Shown here: in pieces, positions 1 through 7,372 of the stretch | How positions within the stretch are numbered: the first letter of the stretch is position 1 | Layout: the number at the start of each line of letters is the position of its first letter | Assembly: GCF_035514885.1 (NCBI RefSeq) | Contig: NZ_DATJCH010000012.1 | Location: 795,414-859,413 of the forward strand | Length of the DNA stretch: 64,000 bases | From: Albibacterium sp035514885 | GTDB taxonomy: Bacteria; Bacteroidota; Bacteroidia; Sphingobacteriales; Sphingobacteriaceae | Reading direction: 5' to 3' | Notes under the pieces: model-generated | What the model was told of the DNA's origin: nothing | Databases searched by the model: none | Seen by the model: the letters and a program-made list of their open reading frames with translations, nothing else | Made by a program: the position numbers and the translations under genes

Positions 1-491
1 CGAAGGGCATTAACCAAACTGCTTAAGTCTGAATTTAAAAGCAGAGTTCCATGTGATAGCATCCTTCCCTTTTTAGCATACTGTGCATTTCCTGAAATCT
101 TTCTGCCATTTACATAAATATCATTTCGGCTATTTAACTCAGCCGCTATACCTATTGTATTTAGGACATTAACAATAGGCTGTACAAATTCTTTGTAACT
201 CTTTAAGTTATAACCCTCATAGCTGGAAATAAAGCTAAAATTAAGATTTCCTAAATCCTGATATACTGTCCCACCACCAGAAAGCCGTCTTATTACCTGA
301 ATATTCTTTTCAACTATATATTCATCATTAAACTCATCTAAAGCTTCTTGATTTTTACCAATAATGATGGATGGGGAATTAACATAAAAAAGAAAATAGT
401 TATCGTTAACCGGAATATGGTGGAGTACATACTCTTCCATAGCCAAATTAATCGTTGGATCTGTAATACCTCTATTATCAATAAATTTCAT
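1..491 (-). CDS. lplA: Lipoate-protein ligase A, 3' end cut by window edge
   Basis: The reading frame starts at an ATG (MKFIDNRGITD) and runs off the left edge after about 163 codons, so the C-terminus is missing. It shows the biotin/lipoate transferase fold signature RRLSGGGTVYQDLGNLN near residues 68-84 and the catalytic-lysine region NGRKISGNAQ near residue 130. Members of this family activate free lipoate with ATP and transfer it to lysines of the E2 and GcvH subunits of 2-oxoacid dehydrogenases and glycine cleavage. It is transcribed alone, behind its own promoter and a terminator that closes the neighbouring acyl-CoA dehydrogenase gene. The family call is firm. LplA versus a lipoyl/octanoyl transferase relative cannot be decided without the C-terminus. 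Confidence 0.88.
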   Translation of the reverse strand, partial: MKFIDNRGITDPTINLAMEEYVLHHIPVNDNYFLFYVNSPSIIIGKNQEALDEFNDEYIVEKNIQVIRRLSGGGTVYQDLGNLNFSFISSYEGYNLKSYKEFVQPIVNVLNTIGIAAELNSRNDIYVNGRKISGNAQYAKKGRMLSHGTLLLNSDLSSLVNAL

Positions 492-518
492 GTTTATATT
501 ATCAGGAAGCACTTTACC

Positions 519-526
519 CAAAGGTA
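519..526 (-). promoter_or_regulatory. Promoter -7 box for lplA
   Basis: On the minus strand the bases read TACCTTTG, a full match to the Bacteroidota -7 consensus TAnnTTTG. It lies 27 nt before the lplA ATG. No clear TTG is seen at the -33 position. Confidence 0.45.
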
Positions 527-545
527 ACCATCATACCGCTGAAAC

Positions 546-584
546 GAAAGAAGGGAATACAATTAAATTGTATTCCCTTCTTTC
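546..584 (-). terminator. Perfect 19-bp-arm hairpin, terminator of the acyl-CoA dehydrogenase gene
   Basis: Arms of 19 bp (546-564 and 566-584) are exact reverse complements around a single central base. The hairpin begins 19 nt after the stop codon of the upstream minus-strand gene and before the lplA promoter. Its position and perfection fit an intrinsic terminator, although the downstream U-tract is weak. Confidence 0.7.
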
Positions 585-603
585 ATATGACAAACAACAG
601 CGT

Positions 604-2106
604 TTAAACAAATTTAAGCCACAAGCTATTCTCTGAATAATCTTCTACAACGGTAGTTACACTATCGAAATGGAATGAACTAAACAGCGCTGAAACTTCC
701 TGCTGAACCGACGTTATGCAATTATCAACTAAATCTGCTCTGAAACCCTTTGCTTTAAGTTCAAGAACATAGCCGATACATACTATTCTTGAAAGTATTT
801 TACCTAAATCAACAAGTTTGCGTTGTGAGAGAACGCTGTTTAATGTAAAGCTTAAATCTTTCTTAAAGTGTAAACAAGCTTCTGAAGTTAATTTAAAGTC
901 CTTTAAGAAATCAAATAGATGCAATTGCTTTTGCTTCTTCATTGCACGGGTAATCATATCGGCGATTTGAGAATAGAGCATTTCGTTTGACCCTTCGAAA
1001 ATCTGGAAAGGCCTGCTATCCATAATACCCCTACCTCCGATATGAGTTGTTCTATAGCCCTGAGCTCCTGATAGCTGAACCAGCAGCTGAGCCGATTCTT
1101 GCATCAAATCAGTTACTACAGCCTTCATGCTGTTGGCTTCAATACCTTCTGAAGCCAGATTATGCTCAATCCCACTCATATTACTGCTATGTGCACACAT
1201 AGCCGAGCAAATGGTAAATGCAGATTGAATTCGGCTTAATTGATATTGTACCTGATCAATCGCAAGTAAATTACTGGTCCCAACCATTCTATTTTTACAT
1301 TGAGAAATCGCTTCGTCCAACATGCGTTTTATAAAGCCCATTCCCATTCCTGGAAACTGCAACCTACTTCTATGTAAAATATCAAGCATCATCTTGATAC
1401 CTGTGGTTTCTGGTTCTAGTTTGTGACTCTTAGGTACTTCAATATCCAACTTGTTTAGTCCGTATGGAATCATATAAAGACCTGCATTATCATACAGTTC
1501 TTCTACTACTATTTTTTGTTTAGGAACAGACTCATCTGATATAAAGAAATCGATATCTCTTGCAAGCTCACCGTTATCAAGTTCTTTTCTGGAGGCAATT
1601 ATCCAATAATTAGCCAGTCCGGTTAATCCTTGCCAGTGCTTCGTACCTTTAATTTTATAACCGTCTTCAACTTCTTTATTGAAAGTCTTCATGTTTAGAG
1701 CATCACTTCCATAATCAGGCTCGGTAATCATAAGCCCTCCCATATTCTGGTTCTTTAAAAAACGATTGAATATTTCCTGTCTGATACTTTCGTTGGCATA
1801 TTTTGAAACAGGTTCCAGGAACAATGCGATATTAATTCCAAAAGTTAAAGAGAGCGATAATGATTCGTATGAAGCAGCTGACAAAACTCCTAAACACTCT
1901 TTTACTATACTTCCTCGTCCACCATATTGTTTAGGGATAGCAACCGACAGTGGTACTTTAGACATGATTTCACTCATTACTGCAGGCGGAAGACCTCTTT
2001 CTAAGCTTAGCTTATTTATGTCTTCTTTCTCGTGAAATAAGTGGCGTAATGTGTCTTCAAAGTCTTTTAAGAATTTAGAATATTCACTGTGTGTCAGGTC
2101 GTCCAT
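604..2106 (-). CDS. Acyl-CoA dehydrogenase family flavoprotein
   Basis: This 500-residue protein has the acyl-CoA dehydrogenase layout: a helical N-terminal domain, a central beta domain with MITEPDYGSDA (about 126-136, FAD contacts), and a C-terminal helical domain. LSGAQGYRTTHIGGRGIMD and FEGSNEMLY follow; Glu371 in FEGSNE sits where the catalytic base of medium- and short-chain enzymes lies. The enzyme would desaturate an acyl-CoA at C2-C3 and pass electrons to ETF. It is longer than the usual 380-residue core because of about 100 extra C-terminal residues, as in several very-long-chain-like bacterial members. The gene is single, flanked by its own promoter and terminator. The substrate is not predictable from the sequence. 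Confidence 0.88.
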   Translation of the reverse strand: MDDLTHSEYSKFLKDFEDTLRHLFHEKEDINKLSLERGLPPAVMSEIMSKVPLSVAIPKQYGGRGSIVKECLGVLSAASYESLSLSLTFGINIALFLEPVSKYANESIRQEIFNRFLKNQNMGGLMITEPDYGSDALNMKTFNKEVEDGYKIKGTKHWQGLTGLANYWIIASRKELDNGELARDIDFFISDESVPKQKIVVEELYDNAGLYMIPYGLNKLDIEVPKSHKLEPETTGIKMMLDILHRSRLQFPGMGMGFIKRMLDEAISQCKNRMVGTSNLLAIDQVQYQLSRIQSAFTICSAMCAHSSNMSGIEHNLASEGIEANSMKAVVTDLMQESAQLLVQLSGAQGYRTTHIGGRGIMDSRPFQIFEGSNEMLYSQIADMITRAMKKQKQLHLFDFLKDFKLTSEACLHFKKDLSFTLNSVLSQRKLVDLGKILSRIVCIGYVLELKAKGFRADLVDNCITSVQQEVSALFSSFHFDSVTTVVEDYSENSLWLKFV

Positions 2107-2181
2107 AGTAATACTATCTTTTTACTTTCTATTTTTTTATTTTAAACTGAATTGGTAGCTCTCTTTTTTGTCAATATCGCT

Positions 2182-2189
2182 CAAAGATA
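2182..2189 (-). promoter_or_regulatory. Promoter -7 box for the acyl-CoA dehydrogenase gene
   Basis: The minus strand reads TATCTTTG, matching TAnnTTTG, 76 nt before the ATG. No -33 TTG was found at the usual distance. The rest of this 288-bp gap is AT-rich and shows nothing else I can name. Confidence 0.42.
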
Positions 2190-2394
2190 TATAGAATAAA
2201 AACATACTGTTAAATATTTTTTGCAATTAAAGGCTCTCCTCTCAATCCCTATCTACAAAAGACGTAGATAAAGCTTTAAATGAGGTGAAAAAAAACATAT
2301 ATTTTAATGATAAAACTCACAATATTACATAGAATTAACCTATTAAATATTGGTTTTTATCTACCTTTAGTACTATTCTTATAAAATTACTTTC

Positions 2395-2829
2395 ATGAAA
2401 AAACGTATTGATATTATTGCCAGCCAACCTGGTGCTTACAAAGCAATGTCGGCTTTAGAAGGATACTTAAAAGTTTCCAGCCTTAACCCTATTCATAAAG
2501 AGTTAATTAAAATCAGAGCATCGCAAATAAACGGTTGTGCTTATTGTATAAATATGCACACCAGAGACGCACGAAAATTAGGAGAAACAGAACAGCGCAT
2601 CTACCTTCTGAATGCCTGGCGGGAAACTGACTTATATACTGAGGAAGAAAGAGCTATTTTAGCTTTAACTGAAGAGGTTACCAATATAAAAAACAGTGTA
2701 TCGGATGAAACCTATCAAAAAGCTGCAGAGCTATTTGATAGCACCTATTTGTCCGAGATTATCATGGCCATCGTAACAATCAATAGTTGGAATAGGTTAG
2801 CGATTACCTCGCAAAAAGAATTGGATTAA
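2395..2829 (+). CDS. Carboxymuconolactone decarboxylase (AhpD-like) family protein
   Basis: This 144-residue all-helical protein has the CMD/AhpD signature CAYCINMH (Cys48, Cys51, His55). The redox-active CxxC plus histidine is characteristic of alkylhydroperoxidase-like members. Such proteins reduce peroxides or act as thiol-disulfide partners in the cytoplasm. The length equals the common family size, and the ATG follows a short AT-rich leader. It stands alone, convergent with the next gene. A peroxidase role is likely from the CxxC, but the true substrate and reductant are unknown. Confidence 0.85.
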   Translation: MKKRIDIIASQPGAYKAMSALEGYLKVSSLNPIHKELIKIRASQINGCAYCINMHTRDARKLGETEQRIYLLNAWRETDLYTEEERAILALTEEVTNIKNSVSDETYQKAAELFDSTYLSEIIMAIVTINSWNRLAITSQKELD

Positions 2830-2863
2830 CACTCTATTCTAATTTGCATCTAACATTTTCTGA

Positions 2864-2913
2864 TAATGTATTTTAGCGCAAGTTTTGTACAAAAAAAGTC
2901 GCTAAATACATTA
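2864..2913. terminator. Bidirectional terminator hairpin between convergent genes
   Basis: A 14-15 bp stem (2864-2878 with 2900-2913, one bulged base) surrounds a 21-nt loop. It lies between two genes that end facing each other, where a shared terminator is expected. Confidence 0.45.
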
Positions 2914-2941
2914 TTAGAAGAACAACAGATAACCAACAATT

Positions 2942-4276
2942 CTACATCTTCATGAAGGCAGGATAGATCCTTAAAAATACTTGTCCGGAAGAAGGGTTTT
3001 TTCCATATAATGTATTCAGTTGGGAGTCTGTGTGATATAATGACACTTGTCCGCCAGCAGCCATACGAATCTTTCCAACAGTAAATACATCATAATTTAA
3101 TCCCAATGTTAGCGCATTAACCGGAAAAAGAACATGTTCTCCATAGACACTCTCATCCAAATTTAATTCTTCCACAGATTTCTGAACCCATTCATAACGA
3201 GTGTACAGCTCGAGTTTTCTCAATCGGTAGGAAGCTTCAAACAAAGCTGCATTCTCGCCGTCATGTCCTTTAGCTTTATTAAGTCCCCAAAGCAAAGTTG
3301 CGTTCAAAAACTTCTCTTCGCCTAAAGATTTACTATAAATTGCAGAAGCGATGCTACGATTAATATCTACTCCCGGATGTGTAAGCTCGGGACTCTTAAT
3401 CCACCCTTGGGAAAATTGGAAAGCCCAATTCTTTGTTGGATTATAAGATAAGCGGCCACTATATGAATCAAATCGTGGCTTATCAAAATCAAATCGATTT
3501 TCATCTGGCTCTCGTCCGGTAAAAGAAGACGCTTCAATTTTAAATTTATCATAGCGGAAACCCAAAGTTGCAACTCCGAAAGTAATATGAGTTCCATCAT
3601 TCCAATGGTGACTAATGGGAGCATCCGGATTAGAAAATGCAGAGGGACGATGCATAAATGCAACAGAACCAAGCGCAGGTTCTCCTGGATAGCCTAAATA
3701 AATAGACAAGTCTGACTTTTCAGATAGGGATTGTGTGTAGCCAATAGATAGTGCTGAAAATAGATCATGCGGATGTTGCTGATCGACTAATGGGATTCCT
3801 TTCCACGATTCTCCGGTTTGAAACAATAATGGATAACCATCACCTCCTTCTGTAAGCCGATCTAAGGAAAGCATGACATTGAAGTTAAACAGTCCTTTTT
3901 GACCAACTTTACGTTGGCCCATTGCCATAAACCAGTTGGGAGCATCAAACATATCTCTCCCCCGAGTGCCTTTGTTTCCTAAGTCTGACTTTGTATACCG
4001 CAAAGCAATATTTCCATGCAGCATATACATCCATTTTTTTGAATGAAGCATAATCCCATACATTGGCGATTCATCAGGAAGCCATGTTGTTCCTGATCCA
4101 TTTCGCGCCATCGGTAAATTCAACGAATAAGAATGTCCCATAGGAACAGCCATATCATGCATCATATCTTGCATAGCCGTTGTATCAGCAGAATGGTGCA
4201 TAGCGTGCTCATCCTGAGCATAAACACTGAATATATAGGTACTTAAAAAAGCGGCTAATATAATTTTGATTTTCAT
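2942..4276 (-). CDS. Outer-membrane beta-barrel-like protein with His/Met-rich N-terminus
   Basis: The protein begins with a clear signal peptide (MKIKIILAAFLSTYIFSVYA). The mature N-terminus is dense in His and Met (HAMHHSADTTAMQDMMHDM), a pattern common in copper or other soft-metal binding proteins. The remaining 380 residues have alternating aromatic and polar strands and the motif DQQHPHDLF, and end in a strand, as in porin-like barrels. I choose the ATG at 4276. An in-frame TTG 24 nt upstream lies inside the predicted -7 box, so it cannot be the start. Related uncharacterised proteins often occur beside metal-resistance genes, but none is adjacent here. The exact role is unknown. Confidence 0.6.
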   Translation of the reverse strand: MKIKIILAAFLSTYIFSVYAQDEHAMHHSADTTAMQDMMHDMAVPMGHSYSLNLPMARNGSGTTWLPDESPMYGIMLHSKKWMYMLHGNIALRYTKSDLGNKGTRGRDMFDAPNWFMAMGQRKVGQKGLFNFNVMLSLDRLTEGGDGYPLLFQTGESWKGIPLVDQQHPHDLFSALSIGYTQSLSEKSDLSIYLGYPGEPALGSVAFMHRPSAFSNPDAPISHHWNDGTHITFGVATLGFRYDKFKIEASSFTGREPDENRFDFDKPRFDSYSGRLSYNPTKNWAFQFSQGWIKSPELTHPGVDINRSIASAIYSKSLGEEKFLNATLLWGLNKAKGHDGENAALFEASYRLRKLELYTRYEWVQKSVEELNLDESVYGEHVLFPVNALTLGLNYDVFTVGKIRMAAGGQVSLYHTDSQLNTLYGKNPSSGQVFLRIYPAFMKM

Positions 4277-4297
4277 ATAAACTCGTTTAATGATCGA

Positions 4298-4305
4298 CAA
4301 AGATA
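4298..4305 (-). promoter_or_regulatory. Promoter -7 box for the His/Met-rich outer-membrane protein
   Basis: The minus strand reads TATCTTTG (TAnnTTTG). Transcription would begin near 4291, only about 15 nt before the ATG at 4276. This fixes that ATG as the start. Confidence 0.45.
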
Positions 4306-4396
4306 AAGTGTAAAGCTCTGTATAGCTTATACATTTTTATAAAAGTCTTATATATATCCTTAATAATATTGATAACTTTAAGGAAAATCATGATCA

Positions 4397-5329
4397 ATGA
4401 GAGTATTTATTTATACAGATCTTGACCAAAGTCTTCAGGATGAATTACGAGCAAAACTACCTGTAGAATCAGACCTGACTTTTAAAAGTAACTTGTCTGA
4501 ATCTGAGATACACCATGCATTTAAATCTGCGGAAGTAATACTGGGCAACCCCCCTCCTTCCTGGTTCAAGGAACCTTTACCTTCACTTAAGTTCTGGCAG
4601 ATAGATTCTGCTGGTTTTAATCAATATCAACATATTAAACTTGATAGTCTCATAGCAAATATGGGAGATCTGTTTTCTCAAGACTGTGCTGAAACCATTA
4701 TTGGTGGCATACTTGCCTTCTATAGAGGGATTAATCATTTGATCCGTTTTCAAATTGATAAAGAATGGAAAGCACCAATGATCAGGCCTTCCATGGAAAG
4801 TTTAGGTGATAAAAGAGTTCTAATTCTTGGTAGTGGAACTATTGGCCTGGCCGTTAGAAGAGCACTTGCCGGTTTTGGATGTCAAATAAAGACAACAGCA
4901 CGTAACAATCCCATAGCAGATTTCCACTCTTTTAAAGAGACTATAAAGGCGTTGCCAGAAACAGACCTTGTTATTAATACACTTCCAGGAGCAGCAGACC
5001 ATTATGTTTCAAAAATATTTATAGATGCCATGCGCCAAGGGAGCGTGTATGCAAACATTGGAAGAGGTAATACAACCGACGAAGATGCTTTAATAGCCGG
5101 ACTTGAGAGTGGAAAATTGGCAGGAGCTGTGCTTGATGTTACTGAAAAAGAACCATTGCCTGCAGATAATCCGCTTTGGGGAATGAAAAATGTTATTCTC
5201 ACTCAACATACGGGCGGTAGCGGGAAAGAGGAAGTTATAGGTAGAGTTGAAAGATTTATATCTAATTTCTATCAGTTTATAAGAAATGAAAGAATAGATG
5301 ACCGAATAGAATTACAAGCGGGATATTAG
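4397..5329 (+). CDS. D-isomer-specific 2-hydroxyacid dehydrogenase
   Basis: The 310-residue protein carries the NAD(P)-binding fold of this family (VLILGSGTIGLAVRRAL, about 141-156). The catalytic triad is visible as Arg223 in NIGRGNTTDEDAL, Glu252 in TEKEPLP and His271 in TQHTGG. Members interconvert 2-oxoacids and D-2-hydroxyacids, and the size and lack of extra domains resemble glyoxylate/hydroxypyruvate reductases. It is followed 98 nt later on the same strand by an FAD-Rieske oxidoreductase, so the two could be linked. The substrate is unknown. Confidence 0.87.
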   Translation: MRVFIYTDLDQSLQDELRAKLPVESDLTFKSNLSESEIHHAFKSAEVILGNPPPSWFKEPLPSLKFWQIDSAGFNQYQHIKLDSLIANMGDLFSQDCAETIIGGILAFYRGINHLIRFQIDKEWKAPMIRPSMESLGDKRVLILGSGTIGLAVRRALAGFGCQIKTTARNNPIADFHSFKETIKALPETDLVINTLPGAADHYVSKIFIDAMRQGSVYANIGRGNTTDEDALIAGLESGKLAGAVLDVTEKEPLPADNPLWGMKNVILTQHTGGSGKEEVIGRVERFISNFYQFIRNERIDDRIELQAGY

Positions 5330-5427
5330 AGAAAACCAGCCAGAATTAGAAAATACTTTCATAGCCTTCAACAAAATTCATTTTTAAGGGTTTATTATAT
5401 ATAGTCAATAATAATAAATCAAAAGAA

Positions 5428-6960
5428 ATGAAAAAAGAGCATGATTTTACAGAATCAGTATGGACTGCAAATATTAATTCCTCGAGATATCCAGCGTTAG
5501 CAAATGATTTAGAGGTAGACGTAGCTATTATAGGTGGTGGAATAACAGGTATTAGTGCTGCTGCCATGCTAACAGCTAAAGGAAAAAAGGCAGTTGTTTT
5601 GGAAGCACACTCAATTGGCAAAGGGTCCACAGGTTATTCAACTGGCAATTTATACGCAACTGTAGGTGAAAGGCTCAGTACAATCGATTCAAAACATGGG
5701 GAAGAAACGATGCTCCAGGTCGTTAACTCCAGAACATTTGCTATTAATTTCATTGAAGAACAGGTTAAGAAGCATCATATAGATTGTGAATTCCAACGTG
5801 TACCCTGGCATTTATTCACTACAGATTCTTCAAAAGACAAAGACGAAGAAGTAGAAAAAGAGTTTGATGCAGCTCATAAAGCTAACTTGGAAGCCATTAA
5901 TTCAGTTCCTTATATATTTCCTTTTCCCGATATTTCTACCATAGCTACTATTGATCATCAGGCGCAAATAAACCCCTATAAATATGTATTGGGACTAGCG
6001 GGTAGCATAGATCCAACAAGGTGCCAGATCTTTGAGAACACCAAAGTTTTAAAAGTTGAAGATGGAACACCTTGCCTTGTTCATACTAACAACGGAATCG
6101 TAAAGGCAAAGCAGGTTATTATGGCTACTCACTCGCCGAAAGGAATTTACGAAGTACATACAGAAATGGAGACTTATCGTGAGTTTGCTCTGGCAGCAAA
6201 AATAAAAGGAAGTTTACCTTTAGAGGGAATATACTGGCATATTAATGATTCCTATCAATATTCAATCCGTCCTTATTCAAATGAAGAAGGAAACTTTTTG
6301 ATAATAGTCGGAGAGCCCTATTTGGTTGGAACAATCAATAATACAGAAGAATGTTTGCAAAAGGTTGAGCAATATCTACATAAGCATTTTGATGTTGAAG
6401 ATATTATTTACCGCTGGGCGGCACAAAACTATAAATCTGCAGACGGATTACCTTATATAGGGACAAGTCCATTACAATCGAATGTTTTCATTGCAACGGG
6501 ATTTAAAGCTGATGGACTTGTTTACGGAACATTGGCAGCATCAATAATAACAGACACTATTTTTGGAGTAGAGAACGACTGGTCTAAATTATATGATCCT
6601 AAACGCTTTACTCCTCTTGCTTCAGCCGGGCAGTTTATAAAGGAGAATGTAAATGTCATTACTTCTTTAGTTAAAGACTATTTATTTTATGGAGAGGTTG
6701 ATCAATTAAAGGAAATCAAAGCCGGTGAAGGGAAAACCTTGAAGTTAGATGATGAAAAAGTAGCGGCATATCGCGATGAAAATAATGAACTGCACATCGT
6801 TTCATCTGTTTGTACACATTTAGGTTGTATCGTTCACTTCAATAATGCCGAAAAAAGCTGGGATTGTCCATGCCACGGAAGTCGTTTTACCATTGATGGA
6901 GAAGTTATTGAAGGGCCAGCATATACGAACTTAGCGAAACCAAAAGATACACCTTCTTAA
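5428..6960 (+). CDS. FAD-dependent oxidoreductase (DAO family) with C-terminal Rieske domain
   Basis: Residues 34-46 contain the FAD dinucleotide motif IIGGGITGISAA of the DAO fold, which spans about 400 residues. The C-terminal 100 residues form a Rieske [2Fe-2S] domain. Its ligands are Cys462/His464 (CTHLGC) and Cys480/His483 (CPCHGSRF), 15 residues apart. This two-domain build is known in Bacteroidota and Firmicutes, where the Rieske centre presumably takes electrons from the reduced flavin. It has no signal peptide, so it is cytoplasmic. The substrate, probably an amine or amino acid, is not evident. The start ATG lies in an AT-rich leader after the hydroxyacid dehydrogenase gene. Confidence 0.86.
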   Translation: MKKEHDFTESVWTANINSSRYPALANDLEVDVAIIGGGITGISAAAMLTAKGKKAVVLEAHSIGKGSTGYSTGNLYATVGERLSTIDSKHGEETMLQVVNSRTFAINFIEEQVKKHHIDCEFQRVPWHLFTTDSSKDKDEEVEKEFDAAHKANLEAINSVPYIFPFPDISTIATIDHQAQINPYKYVLGLAGSIDPTRCQIFENTKVLKVEDGTPCLVHTNNGIVKAKQVIMATHSPKGIYEVHTEMETYREFALAAKIKGSLPLEGIYWHINDSYQYSIRPYSNEEGNFLIIVGEPYLVGTINNTEECLQKVEQYLHKHFDVEDIIYRWAAQNYKSADGLPYIGTSPLQSNVFIATGFKADGLVYGTLAASIITDTIFGVENDWSKLYDPKRFTPLASAGQFIKENVNVITSLVKDYLFYGEVDQLKEIKAGEGKTLKLDDEKVAAYRDENNELHIVSSVCTHLGCIVHFNNAEKSWDCPCHGSRFTIDGEVIEGPAYTNLAKPKDTPS

Positions 6961-6987
6961 TGTCTATGAAAATTATAGCATTTATTG

Positions 6988-6995
6988 TACCTTTG
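6988..6995 (+). promoter_or_regulatory. Promoter -7 box for the riboswitch-metE transcript
   Basis: TACCTTTG matches TAnnTTTG and lies about 35 nt before the conserved cobalamin riboswitch core. No good -33 TTG is seen. Confidence 0.42.
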
Positions 6996-7029
6996 TTTCT
7001 TTAGTTCTTTATACATTCTTAATCAACCG

Positions 7030-7196
7030 AAGAAGGCTTTGCTTAGCTGCAAATTAATAGGGAATCGTGTGTAAATCACGAACTGTCGCGCAACTGTAAG
7101 TAACATAAAGTTTTTACCAATACAAGAATCCACTGTCTGAGCAATCAGAACGGGAAGGATGGTAAAAATGTTACAAGTCAGGAGACCTGCCTCATT
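7030..7196 (+). ncRNA. Cobalamin (B12) riboswitch upstream of metE
   Basis: The conserved blocks of the cobalamin aptamer appear in order. GGGAAT and GTAAATCACG come first. The core ACTGTCGCGCAACTGTAAG follows, and last the B12 box AGTCAGGAGACCTGCC near 7177-7192. Edges are approximate. It lies in the leader of metE, the B12-independent methionine synthase, a textbook target. When B12 is plentiful the leader should shut metE off and leave methionine synthesis to the B12-dependent enzyme encoded elsewhere. Confidence 0.93.
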
Positions 7197-7203
7197 CGAA
7201 TTG

Positions 7204-7322
7204 ACAATGCTTTCGCGATATGAAGCTACAGTCAGGTATGATACATTTTAATTCAGGTCCTTCTCCACTTATGAATTCTCTTTGTATCTCCCTTTCATAC
7301 CATTCATTTCTCAAAGCATTGT
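7204..7322 (+). promoter_or_regulatory. Putative expression platform of the metE riboswitch
   Basis: Downstream of the aptamer, two nested inverted repeats can pair over a long distance. The outer 10-bp arms are ACAATGCTTT (7204-7213) and AAAGCATTGT (7313-7322). The inner 7-bp arms are GGTATGA (7235-7241) and TCATACC (7295-7301). No T-tract follows, so control may act on translation or RNA stability rather than by a simple terminator. This pairing is my inference from complementarity only. Confidence 0.4.
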
Positions 7323-7372
7323 GACTTAGCAAAGAACTTTAACAGATTTATTAATCTTTTAAAAAAACAACA

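Noticed and set aside
1766..2035. Plus-strand frame inside the acyl-CoA dehydrogenase gene
   Set aside because: It lies fully within a well-supported gene on the other strand and has no recognisable domain.
4277..4300. Longer N-terminus of the His/Met-rich protein from an upstream TTG
   Set aside because: The TTG lies in the predicted -7 box and the extension would sit before a perfect signal peptide.
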